From: Anaerolineae bacterium
GTDB lineage: Bacteria > Chloroflexota > Anaerolineae > 4572-78 > J111
Direction of reading: 5' to 3'
Length of the DNA: 64,000 nt
Assembly (NCBI GenBank): GCA_023382535.1
Contig: JAHDWA010000002.1
Coordinates: 437,547-501,546 of the forward strand
Every line of letters begins with the position of its first letter. The first letter of the stretch is position 1. The notes beneath the pieces were generated by a model. That model was given only the letters and a program-made list of their open reading frames with translations, did no database searches and had not been told where the DNA came from. The position numbers and the translations under genes were made by a program. Shown one piece after another: positions 23,129 to 31,942 of this stretch.

Positions 23129-25531
23129 CTAAGCAGGGGAGCGGGGGTGCTCCGCCGCTGGTTGGCCCCAGTGCGACTCCACTCGAACCGGTTCGGGGAA
23201 AGTCACCTGCGGTATCCGTTTTGGTCCGATCCGCCCGTCGCCGCCTCTGGCCTTCTCGCGCAGGGCCTTAAAAACCTTCTCCGGCGTAATCGGCGTTTCG
23301 TCAATCCGCACCCCAACGGCATCATAAACGGCATTGGCGATGGCCGGCGGCACCGGCAGTAGCGGTCCCTGGCCCGCTTCCTTCGCTCCGTAAGGCCCTT
23401 CGGGATCGTTGGTCTCAACCAAAATTGTTTCGATGTCGGGCGTCTCCAGAAAGGTGGGACTTTTGTAGTCGAGCATGGAGGGGATTTTGTGCAGTCCCCG
23501 CCGGAAGACCTGCTCCTCCATCAAGGCCTCGCCCAGGCCCATATAGACGCTTCCCTCCACCTGCCCCTCCACCAGCAGGGGGTTGATCGCCCTGCCGACA
23601 TCGTGAGCGATCCAAATTTTCTCGACCTGCACCTCGCCGGTGTCCGGGTCCACCTCTACTGCGGCCACGCAGGCGGAATAGGTGTAGGCCGGTGTCGGGC
23701 CGACCCCCGCGCCCCGGTACCGCCCGCCGCGTTTGGGCGGGGTGTAGCTGCCGACAGCCCCCAACGTGCCATGCTCCGCTTCGGCCAGCTTGACCAGTTC
23801 CGGGAAGGGAATGCGCCGCGCTTCGTCGTCCAGGCAAAAAACCATGTTATCGCGGGCGGCCAGGCTCTCCGCCGGGACCAGCAACTCTTTGGCCGCCGTC
23901 TCGAACAGGAGAGTGCGTAATTTGCGGGCGGCCTGAATGGCGGCGTTGCCGGTCATTAGCGTCACCCGGCTGGAATAGCTGCCCAGGTCTACCGGTGTTA
24001 AATCCGTATCGGCGGTAACCAGGGCAATATCATTGACCGTCACCCCTAACTCCTCGGCCACGATGTAAGCCAGAACTGAGTCAGAACCTTGTCCTATGTC
24101 GGTGCTGCCGCAGAAGACCGTTACCCCGCCGCCCCGGTCAAGCTTGATCTGCACGCCGGAGTGCGGCATTTTGTTCCAATAGATCGGCAGACCCGCGCCG
24201 GTAATGTAGGCGCCGCAGGCCAGCCCGATGCCCTTGCCAAAGGGCAACCGGCCATACCGCTCCCGAAAGCCGGAGCGTTCAGCGACCGCTTCCAGGCACT
24301 CGCCCAGGCCCATGGTGGTCACGGTCAGGTGATTGGCTGTTTGGGTGTAAGGCCGGGCCAGATGCTTGAGCCGCAGGTCGAGCGGGTTGAGGCCCAGCTT
24401 CTCGGCCAGCTTGTCGAGCTGCACTTCCAGGGCAAAGCGGGGCTGGGGTGTGCCGTGGCCGCGCTTGGGGCCGCAGGCCGGTTTGTTGGTGAAAACCCGC
24501 GCTCCATCAAACTTGTAGGCCGGAATGTTATAGGTAACGGTTTGCAACGCACCGGTGTAGTAAGTGCTGGCCACACCGTAGCTGCCGTAACCACCGCCGT
24601 CCAGAAAGGATTGAAAATGCATGGCTGTGACCGAGCCGTCCTTTTTGACCCCGGTTTTGACCCGCATCAAGACCGGGTGACGGCCGCGGTGGGCATAAAA
24701 GACCTCCTCGCGGGTCAGGACAATTTTGACCGGACGGCCGGTCAGCATGGCGAGCTTGGCCACAATCATCTCGTGATTGAAGGGGTCGGTTTTGCCGCCA
24801 AAGCCGCCGCCGGTGGGTGGGGCAATGATGCGGATGCGGCTGGGCGGCAAGTCCAGCACGCCGGCCATCGCTTTGTGCACATAGTGGGGGCACTGGGTCG
24901 AACTCCAGACGGTCAGCTTGCCGTTGGCTTCGTAGCGGGCCAGGGCGGCGTGCTCTTCCAGCGGCAGGTGGGTGTTGCCCTCGTAGAAAAAAGCATCCTC
25001 CTGGATCAGGTCGGCCTCCGCGAAACCGGCTTCAACCTCCCCGAACTCCAGGGCGACCAGCTTGTGAATATTATCGTGGTCGGCATAGGCGTGGATCGGC
25101 TCGCGGCCGTCGAGCGGTTGCAGCCCCTCCTCGATGCTCATAATGGGCGGTAAAACTTCGTATTCCACCTCGATGTGCTTCAAGGCTGCTTCGGCCGTTT
25201 CCTCATCCACCGCCGCTACCGCCGCCACCGGGTCGCCAACGTAGCGCACTTTCTCGACGGTCAGAGACTCCTCATCCTGGCTGACCGGCAGGATGCCGAA
25301 CTTGTTGGGCAAATCCTGGCCGGTAATGACCGCCATCACCCCCGGCAGCGCCCTGGCCGCGCTGGTATCAATGGCCACAATCCGGGCGTGAGGGTGAATG
25401 CTGCGCAAGATTTTGCAGTGCAGCATCCGCGGCAGCGACATGTCGGCTGCATACAACGTTTGCCCGCTGGTCTTTTGCAGCGCATCTACCTTGCGGTTCG
25501 GCTTACCGACGATGTTGAGTTGGTGGGACAT
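23129..25531 (-). CDS. hcrA: Molybdopterin-binding large subunit of the same aryl-CoA reductase-type enzyme
   Basis: Catalytic subunit of the xanthine oxidase family, 800 residues from ATG 25531, overlapping the 3' end of the iron-sulfur gene by 29 nt. Longer frames read through that gene in another phase. Seen: VGKPNRKVDALQKTSGQTLY at the N-terminus, RYVGDPVAAVAAVDEETAE, the Mo-cofactor loop PTGGGFGGKTDPFNHE, GSTDIGQGSDSVLAYIVAEE, and the late EGPYGAKEAGQGPLLPVPPA with the catalytic Glu. Together with the flanking subunits it forms an LMS-type heterotrimer. The 4-hydroxybenzoyl-CoA assignment leans on the Cys insertion in the FAD subunit; substrate unproven. Confidence 0.87.
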   Translation of the reverse strand: MSHQLNIVGKPNRKVDALQKTSGQTLYAADMSLPRMLHCKILRSIHPHARIVAIDTSAARALPGVMAVITGQDLPNKFGILPVSQDEESLTVEKVRYVGDPVAAVAAVDEETAEAALKHIEVEYEVLPPIMSIEEGLQPLDGREPIHAYADHDNIHKLVALEFGEVEAGFAEADLIQEDAFFYEGNTHLPLEEHAALARYEANGKLTVWSSTQCPHYVHKAMAGVLDLPPSRIRIIAPPTGGGFGGKTDPFNHEMIVAKLAMLTGRPVKIVLTREEVFYAHRGRHPVLMRVKTGVKKDGSVTAMHFQSFLDGGGYGSYGVASTYYTGALQTVTYNIPAYKFDGARVFTNKPACGPKRGHGTPQPRFALEVQLDKLAEKLGLNPLDLRLKHLARPYTQTANHLTVTTMGLGECLEAVAERSGFRERYGRLPFGKGIGLACGAYITGAGLPIYWNKMPHSGVQIKLDRGGGVTVFCGSTDIGQGSDSVLAYIVAEELGVTVNDIALVTADTDLTPVDLGSYSSRVTLMTGNAAIQAARKLRTLLFETAAKELLVPAESLAARDNMVFCLDDEARRIPFPELVKLAEAEHGTLGAVGSYTPPKRGGRYRGAGVGPTPAYTYSACVAAVEVDPDTGEVQVEKIWIAHDVGRAINPLLVEGQVEGSVYMGLGEALMEEQVFRRGLHKIPSMLDYKSPTFLETPDIETILVETNDPEGPYGAKEAGQGPLLPVPPAIANAVYDAVGVRIDETPITPEKVFKALREKARGGDGRIGPKRIPQVTFPEPVRVESHWGQPAAEHPRSPA

Positions 25532-25997
25532 TAATGTTCTCCTCAATAACCTTCTCAACTGCCTCAACGATCTTCGTATAACCAGTACATCTACATAAAT
25601 TACCGGCCAGGGTTTCGCGAATTTCTTGGCGGGTAGGGTGGGGGGTGGCGTCGAGCATTGCTCTGGCGGAGAGGAGCATGCCGGGGATACAGAAGCCGCA
25701 TTGGGCTGCGCCCAAATCGGCAAAGGCGGTCTGCAGGGGCTGGAGGAGGTTGCCCCCGGCCAGCCCTTCAATGGTAGCAATGGGCTGCCCCTGAATTTCA
25801 ACCGGGAGAACCAGGCACGACAGCACCGGCTCGCCGTCGAGCAGCACCGTGCAAGCGCCGCACTCGCCCAATTCACACCCGTGTTTGGTACCGGTCAAAT
25901 TCAAATCTTCGCGCAGAACTTCGAGGAGGGTTTTGTGGACCGAGGTATAAACCTCGTGGATTTCGCCGTTAACCTGGAGCTGGAGAAGGGTTTTCAT
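25503..25997 (-). CDS. hcrC: [2Fe-2S] subunit of the aryl-CoA reductase-type molybdenum enzyme
   Basis: 164 residues from ATG 25997, which has AGGGG 8 nt upstream. An N-terminal plant-type [2Fe-2S] domain (KHGCELGECGACTVLLDGEP with its later SCLV Cys) is followed by the helical second [2Fe-2S] domain (AAQCGFCIPGMLLSARAML; GNLCRCTGYTKIVEAV). First gene of the long leftward operon: a good promoter lies about 95-120 nt upstream, and the gene overlaps the large-subunit gene. Length and motifs are normal for the family. Confidence 0.9.
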   Translation of the reverse strand: MKTLLQLQVNGEIHEVYTSVHKTLLEVLREDLNLTGTKHGCELGECGACTVLLDGEPVLSCLVLPVEIQGQPIATIEGLAGGNLLQPLQTAFADLGAAQCGFCIPGMLLSARAMLDATPHPTRQEIRETLAGNLCRCTGYTKIVEAVEKVIEENINVPPTQHRR

Positions 25998-26026
25998 CGA
26001 AAAATCCCCTTGAGCCATGATCGTCC

Positions 26027-26038
26027 TGAAGATCTTCA
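26027..26038. promoter_or_regulatory. Candidate operator palindrome in the operon leader
   Basis: TGAAGATCTTCA, a perfect 12-bp palindrome between the promoter at 26092-26119 and the first gene. Could bind a dimeric regulator controlling the aromatic operon. Seen as sequence only; the binding protein is unknown. Confidence 0.35.
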
Positions 26039-26091
26039 AGATTTTAGAAATTGTACAATATACAGAACGATAGTCGTACTGATAAAACAGG

Positions 26092-26119
26092 ATTATAAGC
26101 GCAGTAAGAGATTTGTCAA
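26092..26119 (-). promoter_or_regulatory. Promoter of the aromatic-degradation operon
   Basis: Read leftwards TTGACA (26119-26114), a 16-nt spacer and TATAAT (26097-26092): both hexamers perfect. About 95 nt upstream of the [2Fe-2S] subunit gene and just beyond the LysR remnant. Genes then run leftwards with small gaps to 11830. Confidence 0.75.
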
Positions 26120-26143
26120 AAGTTTCTGACTCAACGGAGTGGG

Positions 26144-26599
26144 TTAGAGAGGGCAGAGCCAGACCTGGGGGACATGATTCCGCAGCAGCTTGAGGAATAC
26201 TTCCCCGGCTGGAGCGAGAAAACTCTTCCGCCGCCGTACCAGGCCAACCGAACGGATCGGCAGCCACTCCAGGCGGACAGCCCGCAGCGACCCCGCTTTA
26301 AGCTCAGTTTCAACCGTATAGCCAGGTACAATAGATACCCCCAGGTTAAGGGCCACAAAACGCTTGATGACCTCGATACTGCCCAGGTCCAGCACCTGGG
26401 CCGGCAGGAGGCCCATCTTGGCCATCATTTGTTCCAGTAAAACCCGGCTGGAACTGCTTTTCTCTAACATCAACAGCGACTGGGCAGCCAGCATCGCCAA
26501 CGTTACCGCCGGTTCGGCCAGCAGGGGCGAGGTGGGAGCGAAGATGGCTACGTCTTCCTGATAAAACAGGGTCTCGGTTTCCAGGCGAGGATCCATCAT
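26144..26599 (-). pseudogene. LysR-type regulator remnant (effector domain only)
   Basis: 151 codons resembling the C-terminal two-thirds of a LysR effector domain: LFYQEDVAIFAPTSPLLAEP, VLDLGSIEVIKRFVALNLGV with the SIVP loop, and LVRRRKSFLAPAGEVFLKLL. No helix-turn-helix region is found upstream; the frame runs back a few residues (HAKVG) to a stop near 26615, and the next 160 nt contain no matching N-terminal part. So it is most likely a decayed regulator of the adjacent aromatic operon. A stand-alone effector-domain protein is possible but less likely. Confidence 0.65.
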
Positions 26600-26773
26600 C
26601 CCGACTTTGGCGTGTTAAAACTCACCCCGTGGCGAATAGAGATAGCCTCTGTGCCGGTGGAGTCGCGGATCTGGTGCAGGGATAGTCTGTAAGATGAATT
26701 TTGACCACCAAATCGGAAATTGTAGCGGCGACTCTTGTGGTCGCCCTGGACGGGGGCAGTCCCTTTTATGTTA

Positions 26774-27595
26774 TTACCGGGTAATCAGCACCGGACGATC
26801 CATTTGTTCGACAATTTGATAAGCCAGGTCATCGAGTAAGAGGCGCTCCCACCCGACACCGCGATGAGCGCCGATGACCACCAGGTCATAATCACCGCTG
26901 CGAGCCTCAGCCAGGATTTCGTCTACGACCAGGCCGTGACGTACTTTGGGTTGAGGGTGTAAATTTGATTTTTGCAAGATTTGCAGATCCTGTTCCAGTA
27001 ACTCGCCTTCGGGGGTGTGTTCTTTAATAAGTTCTTCGGCGCTTGCCCGTAACTGGGTGCCCCGGATGCCGGGACCGGCGGTCATCTGTGACATAACATG
27101 TAAAACGGTGACTTCTACCTCACCTTCAACCAAAGCCGGTAGCCGGGCGGTGAAGCGGCTGAGCAATGAGACACTCTCCGCGCCGCTGTCACACAGCAAT
27201 ATGCGGTGGATGGGACCGATCTTTCCCTTAGCAATAATGACCGGACAGGGAGCACGCTCAATCACCCGTTTGGCGGTTGAACCCAGCAAGCGGGTCACCA
27301 GGTCATGATCGCGCCGCTCCCCGACAATAATCAAATCATAGCGCCCCTCTTTGGCTTCACGCACAATCTCCTCGGCCGGCTGGCCCAGCCGGACCTTATT
27401 TCGAAGGTCAGGAAGCTCTGGCCCTACCAATTGACAGGCACGGGCTAGAATTGTTTCGGCCCGCGAGCGGTTACTTTCACTCTTAATTACGGTTAAAACG
27501 GTTGGGGTAATCCCAGCTCGGCGGGCAATTTGCGCGCCCAAACGTAAAGCTGCTTCAGAATGGGGGGAGCCGCCTGTAGCAATCAGTAGCCGCAT
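26774..27595 (-). CDS. Tandem-domain universal stress protein
   Basis: 273 residues with two UspA folds: residues 1-125 (MRLLIATGGSPHSEAALRLG; YDLIIVGERRDHDLVTRLLG and STAKRVIERAPCPVIIAK) and about 130-273 (ILLCDSGAESVSLLSRF; LVVIGAHRGVGWERLLLDDL). The first domain keeps the ATP-binding pattern G-2x-G-like/9x/G-S/T; the second has lost the terminal G(S/T). GGAGGAGGAATATTTTT precedes ATG 27595. It follows the Na/Pi-type transporter gene by 16 nt and is probably co-transcribed with it. Role: likely nucleotide-dependent modulation of the transporter or stress response (inference). Confidence 0.88.
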   Translation of the reverse strand: MRLLIATGGSPHSEAALRLGAQIARRAGITPTVLTVIKSESNRSRAETILARACQLVGPELPDLRNKVRLGQPAEEIVREAKEGRYDLIIVGERRDHDLVTRLLGSTAKRVIERAPCPVIIAKGKIGPIHRILLCDSGAESVSLLSRFTARLPALVEGEVEVTVLHVMSQMTAGPGIRGTQLRASAEELIKEHTPEGELLEQDLQILQKSNLHPQPKVRHGLVVDEILAEARSGDYDLVVIGAHRGVGWERLLLDDLAYQIVEQMDRPVLITR

Positions 27596-27611
27596 AAAAA
27601 TATTCCTCCTC

Positions 27612-28769
27612 CTAAATAAGTACGAGAATGATCGGCACTACAAAAATAATTGTCATAAAAAGGGCCAAGTTTCGCCTTCTGGTTGTAACCCAGTGGACAA
27701 AATCGAGCATGGCCCGTTCGTAGTGGTGGTAGCTGGTTGTCAGAATAATGATCGAGACAAGTGTAATACTTATCATCTCAACCAGAACAATGGTGAAGGC
27801 AGACGGATTGTTAAGCAGCACTGAGGCTAAAAGCGTATCTACAAACGTGGTGATGTTGGCCCCCATGATGTAAGGGATGACGTTCTCGCGGCGGACGAAC
27901 CCCCGATTGCTCAAAGGGATGAGAATGCTCAGAGAAATACTGACCGACATCGAGATGAAGGTGACTCCGGCGCCCATCAGAAACATGACCCAGGGCCGGT
28001 AAACCAGGCGTGATACTCGCCCAACCTGGCTTTCTTTGATGGTCATCTGGGGCAAACAGCGATCAAACAGGCTGAAGCTGAGCATAATTAAACCCAGACC
28101 AACTACAAAGAGCGCCCAGAGAGGCAAATAAGCGGTGAAAGTTGCAACAATGGGGTCGAAAATCATGTCGGTCACTGAGTTGAGGGCAGCCCCGGAGCGA
28201 AGCTGGAATGTGTCGAAGACCCCAATTTTGAGAAGAGTTAGCCCAATCAGCAAACCAACCAGATAGGTTGTCCCGGTAACTGTCAGCGAAAGGAGGCCCA
28301 TGCTTAAGCTGGAAACCCGGTTGCGGCCCCGCAGAACATAGATAAAGCCAATAAACAGGACAATGAAACTGGCTCCCAGACGGGAGCCGGTGATCATGGT
28401 GAAGGCGCTTAACCTGTCAATCACCCCGGCATCTAAAAAGGTCAACGCCACCGCCGCCACCGGCGAGCCGCTCATGATCACGTAAGCAAACAACCAGCCA
28501 AAACCGAGACTGTTGAAGGGGTTAGTCACGGCAAAAGTGTCGCGTACCAGAAAGGTCAACCCCCGTGCGCCCTCTTTCATCAGCATAATCGCCAGGATAA
28601 AAAGAAAGAGGCTGGCAAAAAAGATGCTAATTTTATCTGGCCGGACTCTTTTCCAAATTGTATGGGCGACGTGGGTAAGTTTACTGGCTGTCGAGGTTGG
28701 TAAATATGGGGTGGTTTCAGTTGAGACTGCCTCGACTAAGTTTGCATCAAGCAGGTCATTATTTTTCAT
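27612..28769 (-). CDS. Membrane transporter resembling the Na+/phosphate cotransporter (NptA/YjbB) family
   Basis: 385 residues with about nine hydrophobic helices. Two inverted-repeat-like signatures echo the Na/Pi family: MKEGARGLTFLVRDTF then SGSPVAAVALTFLDAGVID with TMITGSRLGASF in the first half, and YIMGANITTFVDTLLASVLL in the second. The canonical QSSS motif is replaced by MSGSP, so substrate coupling may differ. The N-terminal 45 residues and C-terminal helix-turn are polar. Its own promoter lies at 28809-28837, and the tandem stress protein follows in the same unit. Family placement is by motif and topology, moderately sure. Confidence 0.62.
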   Translation of the reverse strand: MKNNDLLDANLVEAVSTETTPYLPTSTASKLTHVAHTIWKRVRPDKISIFFASLFLFILAIMLMKEGARGLTFLVRDTFAVTNPFNSLGFGWLFAYVIMSGSPVAAVALTFLDAGVIDRLSAFTMITGSRLGASFIVLFIGFIYVLRGRNRVSSLSMGLLSLTVTGTTYLVGLLIGLTLLKIGVFDTFQLRSGAALNSVTDMIFDPIVATFTAYLPLWALFVVGLGLIMLSFSLFDRCLPQMTIKESQVGRVSRLVYRPWVMFLMGAGVTFISMSVSISLSILIPLSNRGFVRRENVIPYIMGANITTFVDTLLASVLLNNPSAFTIVLVEMISITLVSIIILTTSYHHYERAMLDFVHWVTTRRRNLALFMTIIFVVPIILVLI

Positions 28770-28808
28770 GGTGCTGATCCTAACTTAGTTGGGGGAAAAC
28801 GTCTAAAG

Positions 28809-28837
28809 ATTGTACTTGATTTTAGGCCATCACCCAA
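28809..28837 (-). promoter_or_regulatory. Promoter of the transporter-stress protein unit
   Basis: Read leftwards TTGGGT (28837-28832), a 17-nt spacer and TACAAT (28814-28809), about 40 nt upstream of ATG 28769. Confidence 0.55.
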
Positions 28838-28861
28838 ATCAGCCGGATTGTTTGAATGAGA

Positions 28862-28890
28862 GTGACAAGTGAAAGCCCTGGTGATATACT
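28862..28890 (+). promoter_or_regulatory. Promoter of the SDR-aldo/keto reductase unit
   Basis: GTGACA (28862-28867), a 17-nt spacer and TATACT (28885-28890), 27 nt upstream of the ATG and followed by AGGAGG. Divergent from the leftward promoter next to it. Confidence 0.65.
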
Positions 28891-28917
28891 GTACTCAGAC
28901 CAAAGGAGGATAAACTA

Positions 28918-29661
28918 ATGGACTTCGCAGGCAAAGTAGCGGTAATTACTGGCGGCGCCTCGGGTATGGGTGCGGCTACGGCCCGTGAGTTCAGGGCTGC
29001 CGGAGCAGAGGTGGTGATCGTTGATCGCAACGCTGAATTGGCGGCCCGGGTAGTTGACGAAATTGGCGGCGCGGCGGCGATTGGCGACGTCAGCGACTCG
29101 GTCTTTTGCAACATGGCGGTTGAAAGAGTGCTGAAGGGTTACGGACGGCTGGATATCCTGGTTAACGCGGCCGGCATTATTATCCGGGCCGATGCGCTCC
29201 ATACGTCGGATGAGCAGTGGCAGCGAGTGCTGAACGTCAACGTTAACGGGGTATTTTTTATGAGCAGGGCCGCTGTCGGCCCGATGAAAAAGCAAGGTAA
29301 GGGGGTCATCATTAATTTCGGCTCCATTTGGGGCGAGGTCGGCGCGGCGGGAGTTGTGGCCTACTGCACTTCAAAAGGGGCGGTCCACCAGTTAACGCGG
29401 GCGATGGCTCTGGATTACGTCAAGGACGGTATCCGCATTAATGCCGTTTGCCCGGGCGAAGTCAACACGCCGATGCTGGCCTCGGAGCGTTCCGAGCCGG
29501 TCACGCCGGAGATGATGCAGCGCCTGGCCGAGTCCGTGCCGCTGGGCCGCATGGCCGAACCGGTCGAAATTTCCCGCGTGGTCCTGTTTATGGCTTCGGA
29601 TGCGGCCAGTTACATGACCGGAGCTATGATTACGGTAGACGCAGGCTATACGGCCAGGTAG
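28918..29661 (+). CDS. Short-chain dehydrogenase/reductase
   Basis: 247 residues, classical SDR. Seen: the cofactor loop TGGASGMGAATAREF; an acidic residue after the second strand (VVIVDRNAEL), which points to NAD(H); LVNAAGIIIR; the catalytic Ser in NFGSIWGEVG; the YxxxK pair in YCTSKGAV; and INAVCPGEVNTPM. AAAGGAGGATAAACTA precedes ATG 28918. It is 7 nt from the aldo/keto reductase gene, so the two probably act on related carbonyl or sugar-type substrates. Substrate not deducible. Confidence 0.9.
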   Translation: MDFAGKVAVITGGASGMGAATAREFRAAGAEVVIVDRNAELAARVVDEIGGAAAIGDVSDSVFCNMAVERVLKGYGRLDILVNAAGIIIRADALHTSDEQWQRVLNVNVNGVFFMSRAAVGPMKKQGKGVIINFGSIWGEVGAAGVVAYCTSKGAVHQLTRAMALDYVKDGIRINAVCPGEVNTPMLASERSEPVTPEMMQRLAESVPLGRMAEPVEISRVVLFMASDAASYMTGAMITVDAGYTAR

Positions 29662-29668
29662 GTGAAAA

Positions 29669-30670
<1,002 letters not shown>

Positions 30671-30677
30671 ATTCCTC

Positions 30678-31122
30678 TTACTTGTATCCGCGCGCCAGGT
30701 AGGAGGTGAACGGCACCCGGAGACGCCAATCCGGCCTTTTGAAGGGCGCCAATCGTGCCGCCAGGTCGTTCATTACCGCCTGCTGCTCGGCCTGGGAGGC
30801 AGTATTGAGGCCAACGGCCAGGGGCGTAGCGCGCGTTCTTTTGGTACCAGTCAATAGGAGCGCCTTGCGGGGTGCGAGCTTTTGGCACGTCAATCATCCC
30901 CCCATTGACATCAATCCCGATGGCCCGTCCGGCAGGGCCAACCCTCTCTGCAGCAAAGCGCGCCGCTGCGCCGGTGCCAATATCCACCACCACTTCATCC
31001 GGCTGTAAAGCAGACCATTCGACCAGGGCCTGGGCAAAGGGTCCAAGAATAGCCGGGACGAGAATATGCTCGTACCGTTCTGCCGCTTCATGGGCAAGCT
31101 GCCACTGCCTTGATGTTGCCAT
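30678..31122 (-). pseudogene. Class I methyltransferase remnant (deleted and frameshifted)
   Basis: The first about 90 codons from ATG 31122 read as a methyltransferase N-terminus (QPDEVVVDIGTGAAARFAAE; VGPAGRAIGIDVNGGMI; TPQGAPIDWYQKNA). The central region expected after the SAM-binding strands is missing. The C-terminal part continues in another frame (AEQQAVMNDLAARLAPFKRP; VPFTSYLARGYK ending near 30678). The family is about 265 residues, as in the intact paralogue at 31943-32743, so roughly 120 residues have been lost. It sits directly downstream of the HxlR-type regulator gene. Confidence 0.75.
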
Positions 31123-31142
31123 ATTCCCCCCTTTTTATGCCC

Positions 31143-31829
31143 TTAATAATTGGCCGCCTCACGGACAACATCTGCCACCAGGCTCAAAGCAAACCAGCAT
31201 GGAAAGGCCCGGATAAGCTCCGGTGTCGCATCCAGTTTGACCCGCCGGTCACGGACGGCTTCGGCCAGGGTGATGCGCCCCAGCCAGACCTGATAGAAAA
31301 CGGCTAGGTCCGCCGTGACGATAACATCGCTCTCAAAACCAGGGTACTTCAGACACACCGACACATCGCCTCGTTCAAGCAGAAGCCAGTAACGGCCCCG
31401 AGATACATCTGGGAAATGAAACTCGATAACGATTCGTTCCTGGGGCAGCCGTTCCGTGTAGACGCGATCACGCATCCACCACAACAGCAAGATTGGATTG
31501 AGTTCGGCCGGTTCCGGCTCGCCGAAGGCCCATTTGGCCCCCCATTGAACCAGGACATCAACAACCGGCTTTAACTCCCGCCCGGCATGGGTGAGTTGGT
31601 AGCTGATCCGCCGGCTGCTGGCGGCAACCTGCCGTTCCAGCACGCCGACCTGCTGCAAGCGGCGCAACCGCTCGGCCAGGAGTGAGCGGGGAATTCCCGG
31701 CAGTCCGCGCTCCAACTCGTTGAAATGATGCGCCCCACTCAACAGGTCGCGCACAATCAGCAGCGTCCAGCGGTCCCCCAGGATCTCGGCGGCTCGGGCC
31801 ATGGGGCAGTACTGTCCATATTTGTGCAT
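31143..31829 (-). CDS. HxlR-family transcriptional regulator with C-terminal SCP2-like domain
   Basis: 228 residues. The N-terminal winged helix is clear: QYCPMARAAEILGDRWTLLI, FNELERGLPGIPRSLLAERL, VGVLERQVAASSRRISYQL and HAGRELKPVVDVLVQWGAKW. The C-terminal half (DVSRGRYWLLLERGDVSVCL; VTADLAVFYQVWLGRITLAE) resembles a sterol-carrier-protein-2-like ligand domain often fused to HxlR proteins. It is transcribed away from the methyltransferase at 31943; a palindrome between them (31860-31879) is the likely operator. Probably controls that gene and itself. Confidence 0.87.
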   Translation of the reverse strand: MHKYGQYCPMARAAEILGDRWTLLIVRDLLSGAHHFNELERGLPGIPRSLLAERLRRLQQVGVLERQVAASSRRISYQLTHAGRELKPVVDVLVQWGAKWAFGEPEPAELNPILLLWWMRDRVYTERLPQERIVIEFHFPDVSRGRYWLLLERGDVSVCLKYPGFESDVIVTADLAVFYQVWLGRITLAEAVRDRRVKLDATPELIRAFPCWFALSLVADVVREAANY

Positions 31830-31859
31830 ACAAACATTATAACAGACCGGCAGAAGTCG

Positions 31860-31879
31860 GTCCAGTTCATTAATTGGAC
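31860..31879. promoter_or_regulatory. Candidate HxlR operator between divergent genes
   Basis: GTCCAGTTCATTAATTGGAC: arms of 8 nt with one mismatch around CATT. It sits between the HxlR gene (31 nt away) and a rightward -10-like TATACT at 31903-31908, so binding could repress both directions. Confidence 0.5.
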
Positions 31880-31942
31880 TAGAATCACCGCCGAGAATGG
31901 GCTATACTGGCCTTAATCCTAAGTAATTATTGGAGGTGTAAC

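Noticed and set aside
24089..25153. Rightward open frame of 354 codons opposite the molybdenum subunit gene
   Set aside because: Antisense shadow of a clear molybdopterin-binding protein; composition biased to Gly/Ala/His without motifs.
26600..26773. Missing N-terminal part of the LysR gene in the gap upstream
   Set aside because: No helix-turn-helix coding could be read in any frame on the leftward strand; the gap instead holds a GGCGAC/GTCGCC hairpin.
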